Source: Nitrospira sp.
GTDB taxonomy: Bacteria > Nitrospirota > Thermodesulfovibrionia > Thermodesulfovibrionales > Dissulfurispiraceae
Direction of reading: 5' to 3'
DNA: 64,000 bases
Assembly: GCA_002634385.1 (NCBI GenBank)
Contig: NSJL01000001.1
Span: 1-64,000, forward strand
In this document: positions 1-6,942 of the stretch, piece by piece
Layout: the number at the start of each line of letters is the position of its first letter
How positions within the stretch are numbered: the first letter of the stretch is position 1
Made by a program: the position numbers and the translations under genes
Notes under the pieces: generated by a model
Database searches by the model: none
Seen by the model: the letters and a program-made list of their open reading frames with translations, nothing else
What the model was told of the DNA's origin: nothing

Positions 1-2
1 GG

Positions 3-209
3 GCTCCGAAGGCGATCACCGCCACGGCGCATAAACTGGCGCGCATCTTTTACACTCTCTGGACAACCAAACAGCTCTATAGGGATAGCGGAGCAGAGTA
101 TTATGAACAGCAATATAAAGAGAGGGTCATACGAAACCTCAAAAGAAAGGCTCAGGAGCTGGGGTATACCCTTACCCTGCAGGAGACCCCTGTCCCAGGA
201 GTTTCTTAG
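3..209 (+). mobile_element. IS110-type transposase, C-terminal remnant cut by window edge
   Basis: The frame is open from the window edge to a TAG at 207-209 and encodes about 68 residues. The segment KAITATAHKLARIFYTLW resembles the C-terminal end of IS110-family (DEDD) transposases, which ends in a basic helical tail. The 5' part lies outside the window, so it cannot be told whether the element is intact. No terminal inverted repeat or target duplication is visible, which fits IS110 elements since they usually lack them. Confidence 0.65.
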
Positions 210-281
210 GAGGAGCGCAGCGCGGCAATCTCTGAGCTTCAACAACGAGATTGCTTCAGGATACGGCTCTTCGCAATGACA
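209..281. repeat. Dispersed imperfect inverted repeat (GGCAATCTC / GAGATTGC type)
   Basis: The arms GCGGCAATCTC and GAGATTGCTTC face each other across a short spacer, and the unit ends in CTTCGCAATGAC. This resembles non-coding palindromic repeats found many times in genomes of this kind. It directly follows the transposase remnant. The rest of the gap up to 515 holds no gene or clear regulatory element that I can support. Confidence 0.5.
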
Positions 282-515
282 GACTTGTTGCAGTTATTTT
301 TGAAACACCACACTAAGAAAGGGCTAACTGTTATCCCCTCCTCTCCGCGACAGTGTGGGGTAGTGGAGTGAGCCATAGAGACGCAGAAATCTCTCGTGAG
401 AGCGATGACTCCCTGCTGACTCCCCCAAGATCAAAGGGACATGCCACCACTTTGAAGTGCACCTCCGGAGCAGACCCCGGTTTACGGGAGGGGGAACTTT
501 CTGGTATCTTTAACC

Positions 516-1022
516 ATGCCGGAAGAGATGCTGGAAATTGTGGATACCGAGGGAAGGACCGTCGGGCTCGCCCCGCGCTCCGAAGTCCACGGGAATCCCA
601 CCCTGATGCATAAAGTCGTCCACGTGCTGGTGTTCAATACCCGGGGAGAGCTGCTCCTTCAGAAGAGATCCATGGAGAAGGATGTTGCCCCGGGGAAATG
701 GGACACTTCGGTGGGCGGACATCTGTCTCCCGGTGAGGACCTCGCCGCCGGGGCACTGAGGGAAATGGAAGAGGAGTTGGGGATCGTCTCCGATACCCTG
801 GAGTTTCTTTATTCCTATATCCATACCAATCCCTTTGAGACGGAGATGGTGTTCACCCACGCAGGCATCCATAATGGCCCCTTCTTTTTCAACCGGGAGG
901 AAATCGACGAGGTGAGGTTCTGGCCCCTGGAAGAGATCATGCAGTGCAGGGGAAAAGGAATTCTGAGCGATAATTTCGAGTCCGAGATCACGAGATACCG
1001 CTCCCACCGCGATAATTCATAA
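516..1022 (+). CDS. Nudix hydrolase, IPP-isomerase/YfcD-like
   Basis: This 168-residue protein carries a complete Nudix box at residues 68-90 (G-x5-E-x7-R-E-x-x-E-E-x-G-I), which binds the divalent metal and hydrolyses nucleoside diphosphates linked to other groups. The N-terminus (EIVDTEGRTVGLAPRSEVH) and the segment MHKVVHVLVF resemble the YfcD and isopentenyl-diphosphate-isomerase-like subgroup. The substrate cannot be told from sequence. The ATG at 516 is used because homology starts there; the purine-rich GGAGGGGG tract lies rather far upstream, and an in-frame ATG at 528 has a closer GGAAGAG. It is probably a cytosolic housekeeping enzyme. Confidence 0.85.
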   Translation: MPEEMLEIVDTEGRTVGLAPRSEVHGNPTLMHKVVHVLVFNTRGELLLQKRSMEKDVAPGKWDTSVGGHLSPGEDLAAGALREMEEELGIVSDTLEFLYSYIHTNPFETEMVFTHAGIHNGPFFFNREEIDEVRFWPLEEIMQCRGKGILSDNFESEITRYRSHRDNS

Positions 1023-1139
1023 GGGAATCCCCCCTCCTCGCGGCGCTTACAGACTTCCTTGCGCAGATCCAGCCTCTGTTTCATTCTGAATACTCTGAAG
1101 CTTTATACATTTCCTCTTTCGAGGAAGAAGGAGCGGCGC

Positions 1140-1979
1140 GTGATCGTCAGATGCTGGGGGGCAAGGGGCTCCATCCCCGTCTCGGGCACGGAATATGTAC
1201 GGTACGGGGGAGATACCCCCTGCCTGGAGATCAGAACAAAAAACGATGAGATCATCATCGTGGACGCGGGCACGGGAATACGGCGCCTGGGGAACCAGCT
1301 CCTCCGGGAGAACCGCTTTGGCGTCGCCATGGTGTTTACCCACTCCCACTGGGACCATATCCTCGGCTTCCCCTTTTTCAAGCCGATCTACTCCCCGAAA
1401 ACCCGGATACGAATCTTCGGCTGCCCCACTGCACAGGGGGCGATACGCCAGTTGCTGTCCGATGTCATGAGTCCCCCCCACTTTCCGGTGCGCTTCGACG
1501 AGATCAAAGCGGACGTTACGTACCAGGGCGAGTGCGGCGGCTCTTTCTCCATCGATTCAGTCACCGTTGCCACCATTCCCCTCAGCCACCCCAACAGGGG
1601 ACTCGGATTCCGCTTTACCGAAGACGGAAAGAGCCTGGTTTTTCTGACCGACAATGAACTGTCCTACCGCCACCCGGGGGGCCGCACCTATGAAGACTAC
1701 CGGGAATTCTCCCGGGGGGCCGACCTGCTCATCCACGATGCCGAATATACGGACGAGGAGTACCGGAAAACGGAGGCGTGGGGCCACAGCCGCTACCGGG
1801 ATGCGCTGCATCTGGCACTGGATGCGGGAGTTAAGAGGTTCGGGTTGTACCACCACAATCAGGATAGAAGTGATGACGCCCTCGATACCATTGTCGACGA
1901 CTGCCGCCGGATCATTGGAGAAAAAGGAGCGGAAATGGAATGTTTCGCCCTCACCCAGGAAGGGGAAATCACCTTGTAA
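1140..1979 (+). CDS. MBL-fold metallo-hydrolase (phosphodiesterase-like)
   Basis: The N-terminus VRCWGARGSIPVSG and the metal-binding HSHWDH at about residues 68-73 identify a metallo-beta-lactamase-fold hydrolase of the TaR3/cyclic-nucleotide-phosphodiesterase-like group. Later metal-ligand segments are FLTDNE and LLIHDAEY, followed by GHSRYRDALHLA. I chose the GTG at 1140 because AAGGAG lies six bases upstream and family homology begins there; an in-frame ATG at 1059 would add 27 unconserved residues. About 279 residues, cytosolic, without a signal peptide. The substrate is unknown; the family cleaves phosphodiester or related ester bonds. Confidence 0.85.
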   Translation: MIVRCWGARGSIPVSGTEYVRYGGDTPCLEIRTKNDEIIIVDAGTGIRRLGNQLLRENRFGVAMVFTHSHWDHILGFPFFKPIYSPKTRIRIFGCPTAQGAIRQLLSDVMSPPHFPVRFDEIKADVTYQGECGGSFSIDSVTVATIPLSHPNRGLGFRFTEDGKSLVFLTDNELSYRHPGGRTYEDYREFSRGADLLIHDAEYTDEEYRKTEAWGHSRYRDALHLALDAGVKRFGLYHHNQDRSDDALDTIVDDCRRIIGEKGAEMECFALTQEGEITL

Positions 1980-2037
1980 CCGGAAAGGGAGTGCCCCTTC
2001 AGCCCCCCGTACGTACGCTGCTGCGGCCACTCTCTTC

Positions 2038-2550
2038 TTACGGCATCAGGAAAAAATTGACCGCCTTGCTCTGGTGCTCGTTGATATCCACGAACTGCAT
2101 CGCCATATGGAACTTGCCCCCCGGGCAGGGGATGATCCGGATTACTTTCGCCTTTATCCTGATCACCTGCTCCCGCGGGGGCAGCGAGAAGAGGAGGGTC
2201 ATGAGAGCGCCTTCCTTTTCGTAGGCGTCGGAGAAACGGAACAGGGGGGCCTCGATCCGAAGTCCCCCTTTCGATATATCGATCATCGTCCCCCGTTTCG
2301 CCTTTTTGTCATTGGGATCGTAAATGTCCGACAGGGAGTAGCTGATGGGAAGAGAGACGCTCTTCCGGTACGCCGTCCTCCTGTTCAGCTTGACAAGGGA
2401 GTCCCTGCCGCAGTGCGGACAGGTCGCCCTGAAATCCTCCTTCGGCGGGACTTCGGATTTGATCTCCACCGGCGCATTGCAGTAAGGGCACGTAAAAGTG
2501 ATGACAATGGCCGAGTACACGGTGACTATCTTCGCTTCATCCTGCTCCAT
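2038..2550 (-). CDS. PilZ-domain protein with N-terminal zinc ribbon
   Basis: Residues 21-47 hold two Cys pairs, CPYC and CPHC, that look like a small zinc ribbon. Residues from about 60 onward fit a PilZ domain: YRKSVSLPISY followed by DISKGGLRIE. PilZ domains usually bind cyclic di-GMP through RxxxR and D/NxSxxG. Here the second motif is clear (DISKGG) but the first is degenerate (R-K-S-V), so binding is uncertain. AGGAG lies six bases before the ATG. It is probably cytosolic and regulatory, with no visible partner. The gene is convergent with the MBL-fold gene. Confidence 0.75.
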   Translation of the reverse strand: MEQDEAKIVTVYSAIVITFTCPYCNAPVEIKSEVPPKEDFRATCPHCGRDSLVKLNRRTAYRKSVSLPISYSLSDIYDPNDKKAKRGTMIDISKGGLRIEAPLFRFSDAYEKEGALMTLLFSLPPREQVIRIKAKVIRIIPCPGGKFHMAMQFVDINEHQSKAVNFFLMP

Positions 2551-2568
2551 GACAGACTCCTGACCTCC

Positions 2569-3204
2569 TCATACTCCCCTTTCCCCGGGGTCGTAGATAT
2601 ATTTATGCAACTGCACATTCAGCCGTACCGGGAGCCTGTCTTCGAGAATCCAGCGGGATAAAACCCGTGCAGGAAGCGTCCCGAAGGCGGGGGAAAGCAG
2701 GATCGTGCACCTCCCGGCCAGCCGGTGCTCCGCAATGAAGCCTTTTACCCACTTATACTCCTCCCGGTCCGTCACTACGAATTTTACCTCATCGGAGGGT
2801 TTGAGATGCTCCAGGTTCCTCAGGTCCATCCGGTCGAACATCCCGCTCTTCGGTGTCTTGATGTCCATGATCACCACCGCCCGCGGATCCACCTCCCGTA
2901 TGCTCACGCTTCCGTTCGTCTCGATGAGGACCGCGTACCCTCTGTCGAGCAGTTTCACGATCAGGGGAAGCGCCTCCCCCTGCAGCAGGGGCTCCCCGCC
3001 GGTCAGTTCCACCAGCCCGATCCCGAATTCCCCCACCCGCGCAAGGACTTCCTCTTCGGTCACCTCCGTACCCTCTTCATAGGCATAGGCGGTATCACAC
3101 CAGGCACACCGGAGATTGCAGCCGGTCAAACGCACAAAGACACATGGAAGTCCCGCGTAGGAAGACTCGCCCTGAATGCTCGCAAATATCTCGCACACCC
3201 TCAT
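2569..3204 (-). CDS. queE: 7-carboxy-7-deazaguanine synthase
   Basis: This is a short radical-SAM protein of 211 residues that opens with the QueE signature EIFASIQGESSYAGLPCVFVR, followed by the cluster motif C-x3-C-x2-C (CNLRCAWC, residues 29-36). A later LTGGEPLLQ segment is the SAM-binding GGE motif. QueE converts 6-carboxy-tetrahydropterin to 7-carboxy-7-deazaguanine in queuosine synthesis. The ATG at 3204 is preferred over an upstream one at 3246: it has AGGA six bases upstream and lies just after the stop of the upstream gene. queD and queC are not in the window. Confidence 0.9.
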   Translation of the reverse strand: MRVCEIFASIQGESSYAGLPCVFVRLTGCNLRCAWCDTAYAYEEGTEVTEEEVLARVGEFGIGLVELTGGEPLLQGEALPLIVKLLDRGYAVLIETNGSVSIREVDPRAVVIMDIKTPKSGMFDRMDLRNLEHLKPSDEVKFVVTDREEYKWVKGFIAEHRLAGRCTILLSPAFGTLPARVLSRWILEDRLPVRLNVQLHKYIYDPGERGV

Positions 3205-3205
3205 C

Positions 3206-4102
3206 TCACATCCTGAACTCTGCCCGTATGATTTCCCCTTTTGCATCCATCACCACCTCGGCAACAAACCGCTCCCCGGGCAGGAAGGAATAGGACAATT
3301 CCCGCCAGGTAACCACTGTCTTTCCGGCCCCCCTTTTCACCTCGGCATGGGGAGTCCCGGCAAAGGCGAGGAAGCGCTGCACCACCCGGCTTTTCTTCGA
3401 TTCGATTGCAGCCGGGTCAACGGGATGCACCCTGTATTTCTCATGAACACAGGCCTTCTTCAGAAAGAGGTCGACAAACCCGGTGGTCACCTCATCGCCG
3501 GACCGCACCACAAACCACCAGCGAAAGAATCCGTTGGGAAGGGGATACACCTTGTAGGTATGGGCATCCATTTTTGTCTTGAGAAACTGCCGCGCCTCCC
3601 CCTGCATATAATATTTTCCCCCCAGGTAAAACGTAATGGAAAGGAGGGCACAGGCGGCGATCAGGGCAGGACGCCTTCTGCTGACCTTTCCCAGAAGAAC
3701 GGCGAGCAGCAGGCCGAGGGTGATGTAGGGATCGATGATGAAAGTGAGATCCAGGGAATACCGGTTCCCGTCCAGGGGCGCCAGAATCCTGGTGCCGTAC
3801 TGGTTCGTAAGGTCCAGAAGGAGATGCGAAGAGTAGCCCAGGAACGAGAGAGATGCATTATAGAAAAAGCCCCCGCTCTTGCGGAAGAGGAACCCCATAG
3901 CAAGGGGAAAGACTCCCAGAGCAACAACACCGTGGGTAATCCCCCGATGGTACTTGAGAAAGGCAGCGGCGCCCCAGAGGCGGGTGATATAATCGAAATC
4001 GGGGGCGACAGCAGAAAAGACGAGGACAAACAGTGCAGCCTTACCCCTGAACCCCAACTGCCGGAAAACCATGCCCGAGAGAGCGTGTGTGACAGGATCC
4101 AT
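3206..4102 (-). CDS. YdjM/DUF457-type membrane-bound metal-dependent hydrolase
   Basis: The N-terminus MDPVTHALSGM, the segment APDFDY near residue 35 and the YHRGITHG motif are the conserved His/Asp elements of the YdjM family of inner-membrane putative hydrolases. Several hydrophobic segments lie within the first 160 residues. The C-terminal half is soluble and holds no family that I recognise. It ends two bases before the start of queE, so the two are probably cotranscribed. The substrate is not known for the family. The length of 298 residues is typical. Confidence 0.8.
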   Translation of the reverse strand: MDPVTHALSGMVFRQLGFRGKAALFVLVFSAVAPDFDYITRLWGAAAFLKYHRGITHGVVALGVFPLAMGFLFRKSGGFFYNASLSFLGYSSHLLLDLTNQYGTRILAPLDGNRYSLDLTFIIDPYITLGLLLAVLLGKVSRRRPALIAACALLSITFYLGGKYYMQGEARQFLKTKMDAHTYKVYPLPNGFFRWWFVVRSGDEVTTGFVDLFLKKACVHEKYRVHPVDPAAIESKKSRVVQRFLAFAGTPHAEVKRGAGKTVVTWRELSYSFLPGERFVAEVVMDAKGEIIRAEFRM

Positions 4103-4163
4103 GGCACCTACTCTATCATGTTTCCGGCAGGACGGTCAAAAAAGGGTTGCTCGGCCCCCTCTC

Positions 4164-4628
4164 TCAAAAAACAGACGAGGCTTTTTCGAGGGACGCCAGG
4201 GGGATGCGGTACCGTCCGTCCTTCAGGGTCCCCCTGACCTTGATGGGGAAACAGCCCCCGAATCCCGTCTCCATCTCGGGCAGGACATAGGCCTTTCCGC
4301 AGTCTCTGCAGACGAAGCTGCCTTCGGTGAAACGGTACCCCTGCTTCGACCGGTAACAGGTCACACAGGCATCGAGAAAGGAGAGTACTCTTTCCCCATA
4401 CCTGACGACAAAGAAATTGACGCTCTTTCCCTGGTACCGATAGGTAAAGAAGCGGGGCGTATCGGGAATGAGAGATGCTGCATCAATGATCACTTCAGAT
4501 CCCGCCACCGGGGCGGAAGAGTATGCGGGCTGCCCGGAGCACGAGGCAAGGAGCACCAGGGAGAGCAGGAAAGGAACAAACAGTCTCTTCGCCGGTACCG
4601 CTGTATTTTGTCTCACGGACGCTGCCAT
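4164..4628 (-). CDS. DUF2318 Fe-S-like lipoprotein
   Basis: A signal peptide ends in a lipobox (LLASC, Cys30). The mature part matches the DUF2318 pattern: CVTC (88-91) followed by KQGY, CRDC (107-110), and GFGGCFPI (Cys126). Such proteins accompany bacterial iron or copper uptake and FTR1/P19-type systems, often next to NapH-like membrane Fe-S proteins, and are thought to bind a metal or cofactor through these cysteines. This one lies 78 bp after a tonB-like gene, in the same direction as a TonB receptor and a NapH-like protein, so a role in reduction or uptake of a metal is a reasonable inference. GAGGAAG sits very close to the ATG. Confidence 0.7.
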   Translation of the reverse strand: MAASVRQNTAVPAKRLFVPFLLSLVLLASCSGQPAYSSAPVAGSEVIIDAASLIPDTPRFFTYRYQGKSVNFFVVRYGERVLSFLDACVTCYRSKQGYRFTEGSFVCRDCGKAYVLPEMETGFGGCFPIKVRGTLKDGRYRIPLASLEKASSVF

Positions 4629-4706
4629 TCTTCCTCAACTGTAAGACCACCGCACGGCTTTTGTCAAATGGGACGAGGAGGAGGGCAGACCCGGCACTCC
4701 CCGCCG

Positions 4707-5483
4707 CTACCGGAGCTGGTAGACCACCGGCAAGACCACCTCCGCCTCCACCGGAGGCCGTGGAAAGGGGGATGCCCTCCTCACCGCCTCCAGCGCCCCC
4801 TGGTCCAGGACCTCCCTGCCCGAGCTCTGCACGATCTTTACGGTGCCGACGGAACCGTCTCCCGCAACGGAAAAGGAGAGGACGACTCTCCCCTCCCATC
4901 CTTTCCTCTTTGCCACAGCAGGGTACGAGAGGCCTTTTATCACACGATCCCTTATATAGGCGAAATGCTCCCGGAGATAGCGCTTTTTCATTCCCTCCGG
5001 CATGCTTTCCCCCTCCCCCGCTCCGTTCCTCTCCGCATACGCCCCTTTCGAAGGTCCGGCTGCGCTCTCTCTGCCCGGGAGAGACGCCGTTTCCCGGCCC
5101 CCGGTGACCGCCGTAGAAGACTTTGCAGAAGGGGAAGCCCCTCCCAACCCCGGAACAGGAGAGGAAACGGGGGGAATCCTCTCCTGTTCCGGGGCAGGGA
5201 GCGCACGGGCTTCCGCTGCCGCGTGCGACTGCGGAGCCGGATACGGCGAATGCTCCTCCGGCTGCTCCTTTGTCTCTCTCTTCCCGGCCTTTTTCTCCCT
5301 GTCGGGTCTTATGAGCCCGGACCGCACCAGCTTCTCTGCTTTTGAGGGACTCTCCATAAGGGTGAAATCGATCACCATCGGCGTACGCCCGGGACGGGCA
5401 AAAAGGCCTGCAGCAAAGGCAGCGATGACGAGGGCAGCGTGCAGGGCCAGGGAGAGCTGCAGCGCCTTGAAAGAGCGGTTCAT
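4707..5483 (-). CDS. tonB: TonB-family energy transducer
   Basis: One N-terminal membrane segment (about residues 7-27) is followed by a long Pro-, Lys- and Glu-rich spacer and a C-terminal TonB domain (YPAVAKRKGWEGRVVLSFSV and then ASPFPRPP). TonB couples the proton motive force, through ExbBD, to outer-membrane receptors. No exbBD is in the window. The ATG at 5483 has GGAGGGG just upstream and overlaps the stop of the preceding small gene as ATGA. A longer frame upstream is not conserved. The natural partner is the receptor at 6939-9065. Confidence 0.88.
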   Translation of the reverse strand: MNRSFKALQLSLALHAALVIAAFAAGLFARPGRTPMVIDFTLMESPSKAEKLVRSGLIRPDREKKAGKRETKEQPEEHSPYPAPQSHAAAEARALPAPEQERIPPVSSPVPGLGGASPSAKSSTAVTGGRETASLPGRESAAGPSKGAYAERNGAGEGESMPEGMKKRYLREHFAYIRDRVIKGLSYPAVAKRKGWEGRVVLSFSVAGDGSVGTVKIVQSSGREVLDQGALEAVRRASPFPRPPVEAEVVLPVVYQLR

Positions 5484-5680
5484 CCCCTCCCCTCTGTCTG
5501 CAGGCTCATTCCTTTGATTTTTTGCACCAGGGCAAGCAGGAGAATCCCGACAACCGCCCCCGCACAGAGGAAGCAGGACGTACAGGCACCGCCCGTACAA
5601 TTCGACAGGGATACTACCCCGGGAAGACCGCTCGAAACGCCCACTGCGCCGCACAAAAGCTTACTCTTACAACCTTCCAT
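5480..5680 (-). CDS. Small Cys-rich single-pass membrane protein, unknown family
   Basis: This 66-residue frame is held between two genes. Its start overlaps the end of the 4Fe-4S protein by 14 bp, and its stop overlaps the tonB start as ATGA, so translational coupling is likely. The protein has Cys at the N-terminus (MEGCKSKLLCG), a central cluster CTGGACTSCFLC, and a hydrophobic helix directly after it (AGAVVGILLLALV). I do not recognise the family. The cluster could bind a metal or an Fe-S centre at the membrane surface next to the NapH-like protein. Confidence 0.6.
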   Translation of the reverse strand: MEGCKSKLLCGAVGVSSGLPGVVSLSNCTGGACTSCFLCAGAVVGILLLALVQKIKGMSLQTEGRG

Positions 5681-6503
5681 AGCGTATCGCCTCCTGAGGA
5701 CAGGCATGTATGCATTCCTTGCAGGACATGCAGGAAGCCTGGTCTCTCTTTATTTTCCCGTTCCCGGAACGCTCCAACGCCCAGACCATGCACTCACCGA
5801 TGCATTTACCGCATCCGTTGCACTTTGAGAGGTCCGTCCTCACCTTCCGTGTAAATCCGAGTCTCTCACTGAGGTAATTCACCATGCTGTCAAGGGCCCC
5901 CACGGGACACAGGAGATTGCAGTAGCCCCTTCCTCCCCTTGCAAAGAAGCCCGTCAGGGACACCGTAGCAATCCCCGCAAGGCCGACTGACGAGAACAGG
6001 TATGTCCTGTAGGAAGGAACAAACAGCGAACCCGCCATGAAGGGAACCACCCTGAAATTGCAGAGCTTACAGGCAATGCCCCCAATTCCTGCCAGCATTC
6101 CTGCAATGAAAACAATGAAATAGGCATATCTGAACGCCGGGGCATGCAGGAAGGAGAAACTTGTCTTGAGCCTTTCGGGGATGCCGCGGCTCACGAGCTC
6201 CGTTGTTCCGCCTATGGGGCAGAGATGGCTGCACCACAGCCTGCCCATGAGGAAGGTGGTGAGCAGGATCAGCCCGACAAGGGATGCGCCGAACCACATA
6301 GCCTGCATATTGTTTCTGAACCCCTCCAGTATCCCTGCCGGAGAGAGGATGAAAAACATCCTCGGGCAGACAGACCCGCACAGGTTGACCTCACCGGCAG
6401 TCTGGGGAATAATCGCCAAGGGAGGCAGAAAGAGGGCTATCCCGATGAGGATCATCATGTATCTCGTTCCGGGAGATCCTTTTTTAGTGCCGGTGTTCTG
6501 CAT
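5667..6503 (-). CDS. NapH/NosR-like membrane 4Fe-4S protein
   Basis: This 278-residue polytopic protein has two membrane-facing CxxxCP motifs (WCSHLCPIG and YCNLLCPVG), characteristic of the NapH, NosR and CcoG group. Two ferredoxin-type clusters follow at the C-terminus: CNGCGKCIGEC and CMSCKECIHACP. About five membrane helices are visible. Such proteins carry electrons from quinol across the membrane. In a TonB-receptor context the closest roles are in metal reduction or uptake (FtrD-like). It overlaps the preceding gene by 20 bp and the following small gene by 14 bp, so it belongs to one operon. Confidence 0.85.
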   Translation of the reverse strand: MQNTGTKKGSPGTRYMMILIGIALFLPPLAIIPQTAGEVNLCGSVCPRMFFILSPAGILEGFRNNMQAMWFGASLVGLILLTTFLMGRLWCSHLCPIGGTTELVSRGIPERLKTSFSFLHAPAFRYAYFIVFIAGMLAGIGGIACKLCNFRVVPFMAGSLFVPSYRTYLFSSVGLAGIATVSLTGFFARGGRGYCNLLCPVGALDSMVNYLSERLGFTRKVRTDLSKCNGCGKCIGECMVWALERSGNGKIKRDQASCMSCKECIHACPQEAIRYGRL

Positions 6504-6942
6504 CGCCTTGCCCCCTCAGGATATCGATCGTCTGGATCAGGGAGCCCTCCGTTGGATCGACCACCTCGATTTTCCTGTTTTTGCCATTATCAGTGAACAC
6601 AATATACACCGGTATCCTTTTCCCGGGCTCAACCCCGCTGAATATCCCCTCCTCAAAGGAGATCCCTTTATTGAAAGGCATTCTAACCACCGGGGGATAC
6701 CAGCTCTGTATCTCCGCCCCTTCCATACGGATCCCGATCTCCCTCGATTTCTGGAGGTTCTTCATCGAGAGCGCAAGCACCTGCCTGCCGCCCGTCCCGT
6801 TGAGGGAGAGGGGCTTTGGCGCACCCCCTTTCCGTATCACCACTGTCGCATGGGTGTAGCCGGGGAAACTGAGCTTCGCAAACACCGTACCGACAGCAAG
6901 ACCGACCAGCAGGGAGAAAACTGCCCTGGCTACTCCTTTCAT
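6484..6942 (-). CDS. Predicted exported protein of unknown function
   Basis: This protein of about 152 residues begins MKGVARAVFSLLVGLAVGTV, a signal peptide or anchor. The remainder is beta-rich (KLSFPGYTHATVVIRKGG, PVYIVFTDNGKNRKIEVVD) and holds no family I recognise. The ATG at 6942 overlaps the stop of the TonB receptor gene as ATGA, so it is translationally coupled. An ATG at 6957 is also in frame but would reach inside the receptor gene. The C-terminus ends in EHRH, which could bind metal weakly. It is likely periplasmic and tied to the uptake system around it. Confidence 0.7.
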   Translation of the reverse strand: MKGVARAVFSLLVGLAVGTVFAKLSFPGYTHATVVIRKGGAPKPLSLNGTGGRQVLALSMKNLQKSREIGIRMEGAEIQSWYPPVVRMPFNKGISFEEGIFSGVEPGKRIPVYIVFTDNGKNRKIEVVDPTEGSLIQTIDILRGQGDAEHRH

